64,000 nucleotides of DNA from Gemmatimonadota bacterium. Lineage in GTDB: Bacteria > Gemmatimonadota > Gemmatimonadetes > Longimicrobiales > Gaopeijiaceae. Below, piece after piece: positions 17,191 to 27,141 of the stretch. The notes beneath the pieces were generated by a model that saw nothing but the letters and a program-made list of their open reading frames with translations, was not told the origin of the DNA and did no database searches. The DNA is taken from contig DQPL01000064.1 of assembly GCA_015664885.1 (NCBI GenBank), positions 120,010-184,009 of the forward strand. The letters are read 5' to 3'. Every line of letters starts with the position of its first letter. Positions within the stretch are counted from its first letter, which is position 1. A program made the position numbers and the translations under genes.

Positions 17191-17975
17191 TCTCGGATTC
17201 TCCGCTGTGTAGACCGCAGCTCCTCGAGCTTCTCAGTCACGATCTTCTCATACTCCTCTCTCGTTACTTCATCGCCCTCGGTCGGCCTCACGATGACTCC
17301 TTCAGCGATAGGACTCATCGAGACCCCTGTAGCGGTGTATTGCACCTGTCCGTCATTGATCGAGACGACGAGGATCATCCCGGGCAAACCCCCGAACGTC
17401 CCGGGCCCGCCTTGCACCGGGATCTGCGGAGTAAACCAAGCTTCGATCACAGAGCTGTCCTGCACAGCGGTCGCCTTCTGCACGGCGTACCCGAGGAACT
17501 CAGCCTGCTCGGCGGTCAGCTTCCACGCGTACGTCGGACGTTCGTCGGCAATGATGAAGGAGCGCCCCAACAGCAACCGGGCCTCCACGATCGTGCCTTC
17601 GCCGTACCGTGTATGCGCCTCGACCAGCGTCTCCTGCGCGTCGCGCGTCGCAGAGGCCATGCGAATCCGACGCGCGAAGCCCGCACCTCTGTCACCGCGG
17701 GCGCCGCCCCCGCCTCGGCCGCCCTCCGGGGCGACTCGTGGAACCGGCTTCATGAGAGACTCGGTGGCGTTGAACAACAAGACGACCTGACTCACGCTTT
17801 CCGTCGGGAACGCCCCACGGCCTCCACCACCGTTTCCACCACGCGCTTCGAGTCGGGCACGGATCTCTTCCGGAATCTCGATGCGCACCGAATGCGTGAA
17901 CGCGATGGTGCCCTCCTGCGCCGACAGCGCGCACGGGAGAAGCAACACGAGCCCTACGATGATCGCTCGAAGCAT
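17187..17975 (-). CDS. GLPGLI-family exported protein
   Basis: A 262-residue exported protein with a clear signal peptide (ends ALSAQEG). The family signature appears as FGGLPGMILVVS near residue 200, preceded by the typical WKLTAEQAEFLGYAVQKATA region and by EAWFTPQIPVQGGPG. GLPGLI proteins are abundant in Bacteroidota; their function is unknown, and they often neighbour outer-membrane barrel proteins, as here. Two Gly/Arg-rich stretches (about residues 47-55 and 83-95) interrupt the N-terminal half. I chose the ATG at 17975 because the signal peptide starts there; the ribosome binding site is weak. It is the first gene of a two-gene unit with the barrel protein, overlapping it by 4 nt. Confidence 0.85.
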   Translation of the reverse strand: MLRAIIVGLVLLLPCALSAQEGTIAFTHSVRIEIPEEIRARLEARGGNGGGGRGAFPTESVSQVVLLFNATESLMKPVPRVAPEGGRGGGGARGDRGAGFARRIRMASATRDAQETLVEAHTRYGEGTIVEARLLLGRSFIIADERPTYAWKLTAEQAEFLGYAVQKATAVQDSSVIEAWFTPQIPVQGGPGTFGGLPGMILVVSINDGQVQYTATGVSMSPIAEGVIVRPTEGDEVTREEYEKIVTEKLEELRSTQRRIRE

Positions 17976-18079
17976 GGCAGCCCTGGACGATGGTCTCACT
18001 ACTGCGACCAAGACCCCCGGAAGTACGGTTTTGTTAAGTGTCCGAACGGCCAACCCTGCTCCCTTTCGGCTCCCCGCTC

Positions 18080-20158
<2,079 letters not shown>

Positions 20159-20299
20159 CGTTTACTCCTGGTCTAGGACAACCTCGAACATCAGGACGCA
20201 GGGTAGGTTGAGGCATCGCACGATACAAGGACACCGGATCGAAGACAGGCAACGCCGGAGGCAGTGTTCAAAGACACCGACGGCCATACTTTGGTGGCC

Positions 20300-20458
20300 A
20301 TGAACGCCCACGACACGCGCTTCGCGCTGCGCAGCCTACGTAGATCACCCCTCTTCGCGCTCGCTGCGATCCTTACGCTAGCGCTCGGCATCGGCGCCAA
20401 CACGGCAGTGTTCAGCGTCGTGCGGGGAGTACTACTGCGGCCGCTACCGCGCGCCGAT
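20300..20458 (+). pseudogene. ADOP permease, N-terminal fragment (plus strand)
   Basis: From the ATG at 20300 the sequence reads [18 protein letters not shown], a membrane segment ([15 protein letters not shown]) and [15 protein letters not shown], the textbook start of an ADOP permease. Homology ends near 20458. The next bases belong to a second, oppositely oriented ADOP fragment (20444-20623), so this is a head-to-head junction. Upstream codons from 20264 are open but unrelated. No periplasmic or FtsX domain is present, so it is not functional. Confidence 0.8.
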
Positions 20459-20623
20459 GGCGGTGCGCGTATACCACAGTCGAGCTGCCCTTGGACCGTG
20501 TTGCGCTCGTTGGCTGAACTCTTCGTGCAGGTCCCCCAGGATGGCCTGCCCCCTCTTGGTGGGAGGGAGCGAGGCCTCGAGCAGGCGTATGGCGATGCGC
20601 GGCGGGTGCATGTGGTCGCTCAC
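20444..20623 (-). pseudogene. ADOP permease, N-terminal cytoplasmic domain only (minus strand)
   Basis: Begins at a GTG overlapping the padR stop by 4 nt (GTGA), the normal padR-ADOP arrangement. Residues [15 protein letters not shown], then [17 protein letters not shown] and [12 protein letters not shown], match the N-terminal cytoplasmic helical domain of ADOPs. It is cut where the inverted fragment at 20300-20458 starts and ends at a stop at 20444. The normal first membrane segment and everything after it are lost from this strand. Confidence 0.75.
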
Positions 20624-20952
20624 CGGGCGTCCAGAGCGTCCTCGAGCCCGTCCCACAGATTCAGGAGCGCCGCTCGCGACTTCTTAAGTGCCGCCACACC
20701 CTCACGCGTGACGCGGATGATTCGACGCGGGCGCCCGCCCCGCTCGGGCCTGGAAGAGGAAATCTCCGAGGCGATCCAGCCTTTGTCCTCCAGCCGGTCG
20801 AGCGTCACGTAGACGGAGCCGCGCGAGACCGCGCGACCTACGCGCGTCTCCAGCTCCTGCATGAGCGCTACGCCGTACGCTTCATCTTCGAGTCGCATCG
20901 CGGCTAGAAGCAGCATCTGCTCGAACTCACCCAAGTAGCCTTCTCTACCCAT
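20620..20952 (-). CDS. PadR-family transcriptional regulator
   Basis: A 110-residue winged-helix protein. The N-terminus [30 protein letters not shown] and the recognition segment [18 protein letters not shown] are typical of ADOP-linked PadR regulators; the wing holds [18 protein letters not shown]. It is intact, while the permease behind it (20444-20623) is truncated. Start ATG at 20952; the ribosome binding site is weak. A short imperfect palindrome (TTGTATGACAA, 20997-21007) upstream could be its operator. It probably represses its own transcription; its effector is unknown. Confidence 0.88.
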   Translation of the reverse strand: MGREGYLGEFEQMLLLAAMRLEDEAYGVALMQELETRVGRAVSRGSVYVTLDRLEDKGWIASEISSSRPERGGRPRRIIRVTREGVAALKKSRAALLNLWDGLEDALDAR

Positions 20953-21108
20953 GCCCTGCTCATCCTGTCAGACGATTACGGTGGCCTATTCCGACTTTGT
21001 ATGACAATGACGCGAAGTGGGCCGTTCGAGTTTCGAGTTGCTCACCGGAACCCTCGTTCGCTGCCGCGAATACAACAGAGAGCGCACCTCGGTCTCACGG
21101 AAAACCCC

Positions 21109-21396
21109 GTGCCCCGAAGACGGCTATCGACCTTTCTCGCCGCGTTGCTAACGGCCGTGATGGTCGAGATTCGTGACTCCACGGGCCTGGCGCCTCCTCC
21201 GCATATCTTCACGACCGAGGAGGTCCACTGGCTCTCGCCCGAGCTCGAAAACGAATTCGACGGGATGATCACGATCCAGGAGCCCGCAGAGCCCGACGAG
21301 GTGAGCCATCAGCCCCCGGAGGCTTCCGCGTCGCGCCGTGGGCCGCTGCGCGCGGTTCGCCGGCTGTTTGCCCGGATGATGCGCAGCAGGGGGTGA
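21109..21396 (+). CDS. Hypothetical protein
   Basis: An open frame of about 95 codons (start uncertain; the frame is open from 21001). The N-terminus (LSTFLAALLTAVMVEI) is mildly hydrophobic; the middle (VHWLSPELENEFDGMITIQEPAEPDEV) is acidic; the end (RRGPLRAVRRLFARMMRSRG) is strongly basic. I recognise no family. It ends 64 nt before the MetX-like gene. The charge pattern and codon use look gene-like, but no good ribosome binding site is visible, so it may not be expressed. Confidence 0.35.
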   Translation: MPRRRLSTFLAALLTAVMVEIRDSTGLAPPPHIFTTEEVHWLSPELENEFDGMITIQEPAEPDEVSHQPPEASASRRGPLRAVRRLFARMMRSRG

Positions 21397-21460
21397 CTCG
21401 CGCGCCGCGCTCGCGACGGACACATTGGCGTTCCGGCCCACTTCACCAGGGAGGAACGCC

Positions 21461-22489
21461 ATGCGCGTCCGCAAGCTCCTCTTGATCGTCCCACTCCTGC
21501 TGGCCTTTCCTCTGCAAGCGCAGGAACTGCGGGTGGCTGAGTTGGGCGAGTGCGCCTTGGAGAGCGGGGCTGTGCTCGCGCCCTGCGATGTCTCTTATCG
21601 CACCTATGGAGAACTGAACGCCAACCGCGACAACGCGATTCTGATCTCGACCTGGTTCGGTGGCAACTCGGCGGCCTGGACCGGGATCCTCGGTGGGGGG
21701 CTCATCGACCTCGAGGGCTTCTACACGATCGTCGTCGACGCCTTCGGCAATGGCGTCTCGACGTCGCCCACGAACAGCCCCACCCAGGGCGGCGACGCCT
21801 TCCCGTTGGTTTCGATCGGCGACATGGTGCAGGCGCAGCATCGGCTCGTGACCGAGGTCCAGGGTCTGGACGGTCTGTACGCGGTAATGGGGATCTCGAT
21901 GGGCGGCATGCAGACCTTCGAATGGCTCGTCGAATATCCCGACTTCTTCCAGAAGGCGGTGCCCATCATCGGCTCGCCCAGGTTGGGGGCGTATGACATC
22001 GCGCGCTGGGAGATCGAATTGCGCGTGCTCGAGCTCTTCGAGGACTGTGAGTGCGAGGCGGCGGCAGCGGTTCACGCGGGGCTCTCGATCCTGACGCTGA
22101 ACACACCGGAGTACCACGCGCGTGTGACGGACCGTACTACGATCCAGGCGACGCTGACCAGCCAAGGCGTCCAGGGCGTTCGCGGTCTGGGAGAGGGTCG
22201 CAGCAAGAACATCGCGACTCAGCTCCGAGCCATGATCAACCACGACATCTCGCGGAAATTTGGCGGGGACATCACGGCGGCAGCGTCCGCGATCAAGGCG
22301 GACCTTCTGGTCGTCGTGGATGTGGACGACCACCTGGTGACCCCGGGCCCTGCGCTGGACTTCGCCGAGATGGTCGGCGCGCAGAGCCTCGTGCTGCAGG
22401 ACGATTGCGGCCACCTAAGCCCGTTCGTGAGTTGCTCGGGCACCGCGATGACATCGACGATCAAGGCCTTCCTGTCACGCGACGACTGA
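21461..22489 (+). CDS. Exported MetX-like alpha/beta hydrolase (homoserine O-acetyltransferase fold)
   Basis: A 342-residue protein with a signal peptide (MRVRKLLLIVPLLLAFPLQA). The body follows the MetX family: APCDVSYRTYGELNANRDNAILI, then the nucleophile elbow GISMGGMQTFEW (Ser near residue 147), the catalytic Asp region (VVDVDDHLVTP) and the His in DDCGHLSPF. True MetX acetylates homoserine in the cytoplasm. An exported version without other methionine genes is more likely a secreted esterase or acyltransferase; this is inference. I chose the ATG at 21461, 6 nt after GGGAGG. The probable selenoprotein gene starts 28 nt downstream on the same strand. Confidence 0.85.
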   Translation: MRVRKLLLIVPLLLAFPLQAQELRVAELGECALESGAVLAPCDVSYRTYGELNANRDNAILISTWFGGNSAAWTGILGGGLIDLEGFYTIVVDAFGNGVSTSPTNSPTQGGDAFPLVSIGDMVQAQHRLVTEVQGLDGLYAVMGISMGGMQTFEWLVEYPDFFQKAVPIIGSPRLGAYDIARWEIELRVLELFEDCECEAAAAVHAGLSILTLNTPEYHARVTDRTTIQATLTSQGVQGVRGLGEGRSKNIATQLRAMINHDISRKFGGDITAAASAIKADLLVVVDVDDHLVTPGPALDFAEMVGAQSLVLQDDCGHLSPFVSCSGTAMTSTIKAFLSRDD

Positions 22490-22517
22490 GCATGCTGACG
22501 GCTCACAGGGAATGTCC

Positions 22518-22868
22518 ATGACAAGCAAACTCGACTGGCGGTACCACCGACCTGGCTGAACCAGCTGCAAACGCACTCAAGAGTTTCTTGAGCAGAACCA
22601 CATTGAGGACGGGACGGTGCAGTATGCGTCCCGGGAGCCGCTGGAGGGTGCCACAGCTTTGTCCGCGCTCGAAGGCATCTCCGAGCTGTACGTGGCCAAG
22701 GGAAGGAAGAGCATCTTCTTGGATCTCACGCGAGATCGTCCGTCCGACGACAAACTGCTCGAACTCCTGCTCGGGCGGTCCGGCAAGCTGAGGGCGCCCA
22801 CCCTTCGCATCGGGAAGCGCCTCATCGTGGGGTACCACGTGGAGCTGCTGGAGGACGCCCTGCTGTAG
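22518..22868 (+). CDS. ArsC-family selenoprotein (in-frame TGA read as selenocysteine)
   Basis: A 116-residue thioredoxin-fold protein if the TGA at 22557-22559 (codon 14) is decoded as selenocysteine. The N-terminus reads LDWRYHRPG-U-TSCKRTQEFLE. ArsC/Spx-like relatives have CxxC here, so U14 replaces the first Cys and C17 is the second. Homology continues in the same frame on both sides of the TGA and through VAKGRKSIFLDLTRD, LLELLLGRSGKLRAPTLRIGKRLIVGY and the stop at 22866. A SECIS-like hairpin (22576-22592) follows the TGA. Start ATG at 22518, 7 nt after CAGGG; an in-frame ATG at 22512 is possible. The family is known as ArsC family (seleno)protein and is probably a thiol/selenol oxidoreductase; its substrate is not established. 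It lies between the MetX-like gene and purE. A standard gene caller would report only the C-terminal part. Confidence 0.85.
22576..22592 (+). promoter_or_regulatory. SECIS-like hairpin for selenocysteine insertion
   Basis: CTCAAGA (22576-22582), loop GTT, TCTTGAG (22586-22592): a perfect 7-bp stem. The loop G is 24 nt after the TGA, within the 16-37 nt range described for bacterial SECIS elements, and it is the first loop base followed by U, as SelB binding prefers. The hairpin lies within the coding frame. Confidence 0.75.
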
Positions 22869-22874
22869 TGCTGG

Positions 22875-23366
22875 CTACTCCCGCGGATCTCCGTCGGCGA
22901 GCACCTGCTGGCGACGCTCCTCCCGGTCCGCCTTCACCCGCTCCCGAATGTCGACGTGCGCGAGCCCAAGGATCTGACCGGCGAGCAGGGCGGCATTCAC
23001 GGCGCCGGCTTTGCCGATGGCAAGCGTGGCGACCGGCACACCGCGCGGCATCTGGACCGTGGAGAGGAGTGAGTCGAGTCCGTCCAGCGACCAGCCCTTC
23101 ATAGGCACACCGAGCACAGGCAGCGTCGTCTTTGAGGCGAGCACTCCGGCCAGATGCGCCGCTCCGCCGGCAGCAGCGATGATCACCTCGATGCCGCGCT
23201 CTTCGGCCGTGGCAGCCCAGTCGGTCGCAAGATCCGGCGTACGGTGCGCGGACATCACCCGCACTTCGCATGAGATACCGAGTGCCTCGAGTGTCGTCAC
23301 CGTGTGCGTCATCGTGCTCCAGTCCGACTTCGAGCCCATGACAACGCCGACCAACGCTTCAGCCAT
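22875..23366 (-). CDS. purE: N5-carboxyaminoimidazole ribonucleotide mutase PurE
   Basis: A 163-residue class I PurE, which converts N5-CAIR to CAIR in purine synthesis. The active-site segments are present: [10 protein letters not shown] near residue 8, [10 protein letters not shown] near 37, [15 protein letters not shown] near 67 and [32 protein letters not shown]. The catalytic His is in SAHRTP. Length is standard (about 160-170). It is preceded by only a weak ribosome binding site. No purK gene is adjacent. It converges with the selenoprotein gene, 6 nt apart, and diverges from the acyl-CoA oxidase gene. Confidence 0.95.
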   Translation of the reverse strand: MAEALVGVVMGSKSDWSTMTHTVTTLEALGISCEVRVMSAHRTPDLATDWAATAEERGIEVIIAAAGGAAHLAGVLASKTTLPVLGVPMKGWSLDGLDSLLSTVQMPRGVPVATLAIGKAGAVNAALLAGQILGLAHVDIRERVKADREERRQQVLADGDPRE

Positions 23367-23485
23367 CGTGCTTCACCCCGTTCGCCCGTAGTGTAGGTGG
23401 TGCGGATACGTGTCCGGACCGGAAGGCCGGGACGTTGCACTCGGCGGATGTGGGAATCAAGGGCCGCAAAGGATTGGGCGAACGC

Positions 23486-25810
23486 GTGAGCACTCAGGAG
23501 GGGCAATTCCGGGCCTGGCCCGACGAGCCATCGCAGCTCACCCCGTTGCTGCCGTTCGTATTCTGCGCGTGGGCGGACGGCGCTCTCTCGACCGCGGAAC
23601 TGAAGGCCTTTCGGGCTCATGTGGACGCACAAGATTGGCTCGCGTCGGATGCCCGGGACTCGCTGAGTGCGTGGCTAGACCCAGGCAATCCGATGAGTCC
23701 CGATGAACTCAGCGCGCTGGGCGCACACATCAGGTCCGTTCCGCTGGAAGACCGGAAGGCGGCGAGCGTCTCGATCACGGACTTGGGTCTGGCGCTCTGG
23801 CGCGCACAGGAAGGAGCAACGGGTCCGTGGAGCGCGGACGATGCCATCGAAGGACTTCGTGCCCTGGAGAGCGCGCTGGGTCTCATCGGGCGAGAAGCCG
23901 CGCGTCGAGCCCTGGGGGCACCGGCTCCGAAGAGCAAGCTCCAGCCCCACGCTGCACATTTCGACGCGGAGTCGCTGCGCAACTATCTAGACCGGGATCA
24001 TCGAGCGCTGCGCGATGAGGTGCTGGCGCTGCTGGGTCGGTCACCCCTGCTCATCCCGTTGGGTCTCGGCAAAGACGAGTACCGTGAGCGCGTGATGGAC
24101 GCCGTACGCTTCCTCGCGCAGCGCGGACTGGGCTCGACCGCCTTCCCGGTCGACTACGGTGGTCAGGACGACCCCGGAGCCTCGCTCGCCATTTTCGAGA
24201 GCCTGGCGTTCGGAGACCTCAGCGTCCTGATCAAGTTCGGAGTTCAGTTCGGTCTCTTCGGGGGCAGCGTGTTTCAGCTCGGCACCGAGCGGCATCACCA
24301 CGCCTACCTCGCCGCGATCGGCCGACTCGATCTGCCCGGGTGCTACGCGATGACCGAGACCGGCCACGGCTCGAACGTGCGCGACCTCGAAACGACGGCG
24401 ACCTACGATGCGAGCACGGATGAGATCGTCGTCAGCACGCCCACCGACTCCGCGGCCAAAGACTGGATCGGAAACGCGGCATGTCACGGGCAGATGGCGA
24501 GCGTCTTCGCTCGACTGATCGTGGGGGGTGTGGACCACGGGGTTCACGCGGTACTCGTGCCGATCCGGGAGCAGGGCGGCAAAGTCTTGGACGGTGTGCG
24601 CATCGAGGACCGAGGCCTCAAAGAAGGCCTGAATGGTGTGGACAACGGGCGCATCTGGTTCCGGGATGTGCGCGTACCGCGCACCAACCTGCTCGACCGC
24701 TTCGCCTCGATCGACGAGGCAGGTACCTACGCGAGCCCGATCCCGAGCTCAGCGCGTCGCTTCTTCACGATGCTGGGCACCCTCGTCGCGGGCCGGGTGA
24801 GCATTGCGTCGGCGTCGGTGAGCGCTGCGAAAGTCGGTCTCACCATCGCGGTCCGACATACCGACCAACGTCGGCAATTCGGGTTGGATGGAGCAGAGGA
24901 GCAACCGCTGCTCGACTACCTGGTGCTGCAACGCGCCCTGCTGCCGAAGCTCTCCGGCACACTCGCGGCGCACTTCGCGGTCAGAGCCTTACAGCAGGAC
25001 TACGCGGCGAGCCAAGGAGAGGCCAGCGCCGAACTCGAGGTCACTGCGGCTGCGCTGAAGGCGTACGCCTCCGAGCAGTGCGTCGAGACCCTGCAAGCGT
25101 GCCGCGAAGCGTGCGGAGGTCAGGGCTATCTCGCAGCGAACCGCTTCGCGGCGCTTAAGGCGGACACGGACGTCTTCACGACGTTCGAAGGAGCCAACCT
25201 CGTTCTGTATCAACTCGCCGCGAAGGGGCTACTCTCTCGGTTCAAGGACGACATGAGCGACCTGAACCTCTGGGGAGCCGTAAAATACCTGGCGGAGCGC
25301 GCGGAGACGCGCCTCACCGAACTCAACCCAGTCGTCACACGCCGAACCGACCAGGAGCACTTGCTCGATCCGGCCTTCCATCAAGCCGCGCTCGAGTACC
25401 GCGAAGAGCGGCTGCTCCGTTCGGTCGCGAACCGACTACGGTCTCGTTTGGCAGACGGGATGGATTCGTTCCAGGCCCTCAACGAATGCCAGGACCACGT
25501 CGTCGCTCTGGCGCGTGCCCACATCGAGCGGGTCCTGCTCGAGCGCATGCAGGATGGGATCGCCGAAGCTCCCACGCCGGGGCTTTCCGAAGCGCTCGGA
25601 ACCGTGAGTGCGCTCTACGCCCTTTCTCGCATTGAGGCGTCAATGGGCTGGTATCTCGAGACTGGATACTTGGAAGCGGCGAAGTCCAGGGCGATCCGAA
25701 ACGAGGTCAACGAGCTGTGCCGCGAGCTGCGACCGCATGCGCTACTGCTCGTGGATGCCTTCGGTGTGCCCGAGGAGTTGCTGCCCGAGCTGGTGGCCGC
25801 ACAAGCGTGA
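23486..25810 (+). CDS. Large acyl-CoA dehydrogenase/oxidase with N-terminal TerB-like domain
   Basis: A 774-residue flavoprotein of the acyl-CoA oxidase group. Residues about 10-80 (PLLPFVFCAWADGALSTAELKAF) resemble a TerB-like helical domain, an unusual addition. Acyl-CoA dehydrogenase features follow: an N-terminal helical domain, AMTETGHGSNVRDLETTA (FAD/substrate site), NGVDNGRIWFRDVRVPR, and AVRHTDQRRQFG with the FAD-binding Arg. The segment FTTFEGANLVLYQLAAKGLL holds the Glu expected to be the catalytic base of oxidases. A long C-terminal domain (about 170 residues) matches peroxisomal-type oxidases. It should introduce the double bond in fatty acyl-CoA. I chose the GTG at 23486; the frame is open from 23435 (TTG) and neither has a strong ribosome binding site. 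Diverges from purE. Confidence 0.88.
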   Translation: MSTQEGQFRAWPDEPSQLTPLLPFVFCAWADGALSTAELKAFRAHVDAQDWLASDARDSLSAWLDPGNPMSPDELSALGAHIRSVPLEDRKAASVSITDLGLALWRAQEGATGPWSADDAIEGLRALESALGLIGREAARRALGAPAPKSKLQPHAAHFDAESLRNYLDRDHRALRDEVLALLGRSPLLIPLGLGKDEYRERVMDAVRFLAQRGLGSTAFPVDYGGQDDPGASLAIFESLAFGDLSVLIKFGVQFGLFGGSVFQLGTERHHHAYLAAIGRLDLPGCYAMTETGHGSNVRDLETTATYDASTDEIVVSTPTDSAAKDWIGNAACHGQMASVFARLIVGGVDHGVHAVLVPIREQGGKVLDGVRIEDRGLKEGLNGVDNGRIWFRDVRVPRTNLLDRFASIDEAGTYASPIPSSARRFFTMLGTLVAGRVSIASASVSAAKVGLTIAVRHTDQRRQFGLDGAEEQPLLDYLVLQRALLPKLSGTLAAHFAVRALQQDYAASQGEASAELEVTAAALKAYASEQCVETLQACREACGGQGYLAANRFAALKADTDVFTTFEGANLVLYQLAAKGLLSRFKDDMSDLNLWGAVKYLAERAETRLTELNPVVTRRTDQEHLLDPAFHQAALEYREERLLRSVANRLRSRLADGMDSFQALNECQDHVVALARAHIERVLLERMQDGIAEAPTPGLSEALGTVSALYALSRIEASMGWYLETGYLEAAKSRAIRNEVNELCRELRPHALLLVDAFGVPEELLPELVAAQA

Positions 25811-25903
25811 TCAGTCCGCGGGGCCGCCATACGGCACACCTATGCTGCTAGACGGTGGAATCGTGGATGATTCAGAGGCGTCGATGTCGCCAGGAACAAC
25901 AGC

Positions 25904-25965
25904 TTTTTCCTGTTGATACGGGGCCCGTGGCATAAACACTTGTTTTTTTTCCTGTGATTCGGGGC
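25904..25965. repeat. Imperfect direct repeat with T-runs downstream of the acyl-CoA oxidase gene
   Basis: TTTTTCCTGTTGATACGGGGC (25904-25924, 21 nt long counting the final C) recurs as TTTTTCCTGTGATTCGGGGC at 25946-25965, 42 nt apart. A small stem CAACAG/CTGTTG (25897-25915) includes the first copy and a run of eight T precedes the second. This may be a weak terminator region of the upstream gene; I see no coding potential. Confidence 0.4.
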
Positions 25966-26083
25966 ATTTTCTACGACAGAGCCTCGAGGGGCCGGTGCGC
26001 CGGTCCGATACCGTGTCGGAGGAACATCGCATGGTTCGCAAGGTCCTGATCGTTGCGACGCTACTCACAGTCGCCTCGCCGCT

Positions 26084-26554
26084 GGCCTCGGGCGGGATCG
26101 GCTCTACCGCTGGCTCTGTCTGCTGCTGATGACGACGGGCGGGGGAGACGGAGAGATACAGACCGAGATCGTGAAGGCCGCGCTGCTGCGTGGACGCATG
26201 TGCGAGTCCGTGGGTGACGTCGTGCGTACCTCCCGGAACTGGGACATCCCGGCCGGAGGGTCGCTGTTCCTGCTAGGCCTGTTCTCCGACATCAAGATGC
26301 TGCTCGGCGTGCCGGTCTCGGAGATCCTCGAGGACATCGACGTCACAGACGCGGTTCGTGACGCGATCCTCGACCACGAGGGTCCTGGTGGCACCATTCT
26401 GGCGGCCGTCGAAGGATACATGGAGGCGGATTGGGACCGCGCGGAGGGCGGTATCGGTCGCCTGGGCGCCGACGCGAGCACGCTCTTCGACGTCTACGTG
26501 GATTCGATCGCGTGGGCGGGCGACCGCATGGCGTACCACAAGGACGCCGCCTAG
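26084..26554 (+). pseudogene. C-terminal remnant of an EAL-HDOD signalling protein
   Basis: About 156 codons matching the end of YuxH-type proteins (EAL phosphodiesterase plus HDOD): GRDRLYRWLCLLLMTTGG, then LFLLGLFSDIKMLLGVPVSEILEDIDV, then EGYMEADWDRAEG. The EAL domain and the first half of HDOD are missing. Upstream, a different frame encodes a 32-codon ORF (26031-26129; signal-like MVRKVLIVATLLTVASPLAS) with GGAGGAA before its ATG, whose stop overlaps an in-frame ATG of the remnant (TGATG, 26127-26131). So the remnant could be translated by coupling, as an accidental fusion of a secretion start with a regulatory-domain tail. Probably non-functional. Confidence 0.6.
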
Positions 26555-27141
26555 CAGGAGCAATGCTCCCAGCGGGTGGCTGCGTAGGCCTCCATTGTGA
26601 GGCGCCAGATCATGGTATCCCGCGATTCTCCGCGCGGGCCGACGGCATGGTCCACCAACGTTTCTCCGTGCTCGTATCCGAGCTTCCTGGGGACCGCAAT
26701 GCTCGGCGCGTTCAGCGGATCGCAGTGGATCTCGATGCGTTCGATTCCCGAAAGCATGAAGCCCGCCTCGGTCATGGCATGCGCGGCCTCGGTGGCGAAC
26801 CCCTGGCCCGCCTGATCCGAGCGTACCCAGTACCCGATCTCCAACGCGCCAGGACCGACGCGCCGGTATAGGCCGGCGCCGCCGAGCACTTCGGTCTCAT
26901 CCGGATCCATCAAGGCGAAGAGCGCGCTGCGCCCACCGAAGAAGTCGTCCCGGTATCCGTTCAGCCGGTCCTCGAGCAGGTCGAGCTGCGAGGGCTCATT
27001 CATCGCCCACGGAATCCACCTCTGAAGCTCCGGCAGGCTGGAGTCGAGCGCCGCCTTGAAGAGCGGAGCATCATGAGGGTGCCAGCATCGCATGACGAGA
27101 CGCTCCGACTCGATGCGCTCCGGAGGTACGGAGTCAGTCAC
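26551..27141 (-). CDS. GNAT-family N-acetyltransferase (RimJ/RimL-like)
   Basis: A 196-residue acetyltransferase. It begins with the RimJ-type strand (ERIESERLVMRCWHPHDAPLF), has the middle strand GAGLYRRVGPGALEIGYWVRSDQAGQG, in which the acetyl-CoA pyrophosphate loop (Q/R-x-x-G-x-G/A) reads QAGQGFATEA, and ends with RIEIHCDPLNAPSIAVPRKLGYEHGET. It probably acetylates a protein N-terminus or a small amine; substrate unknown. I chose the GTG at 27141, which overlaps the lepB stop by 8 nt; the frame is open to a TTG at 27162. It follows lepB in an apparent operon and overlaps the EAL-HDOD remnant tail by 4 nt. Confidence 0.85.
   Translation of the reverse strand: MTDSVPPERIESERLVMRCWHPHDAPLFKAALDSSLPELQRWIPWAMNEPSQLDLLEDRLNGYRDDFFGGRSALFALMDPDETEVLGGAGLYRRVGPGALEIGYWVRSDQAGQGFATEAAHAMTEAGFMLSGIERIEIHCDPLNAPSIAVPRKLGYEHGETLVDHAVGPRGESRDTMIWRLTMEAYAATRWEHCSC

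Noticed and set aside
22617..22868. Independent 83-codon gene starting at 22617
   Set aside because: Homology extends upstream through the TGA to the ATG at 22518, including the redox motif, so the shorter ORF is the downstream part of the selenoprotein gene.
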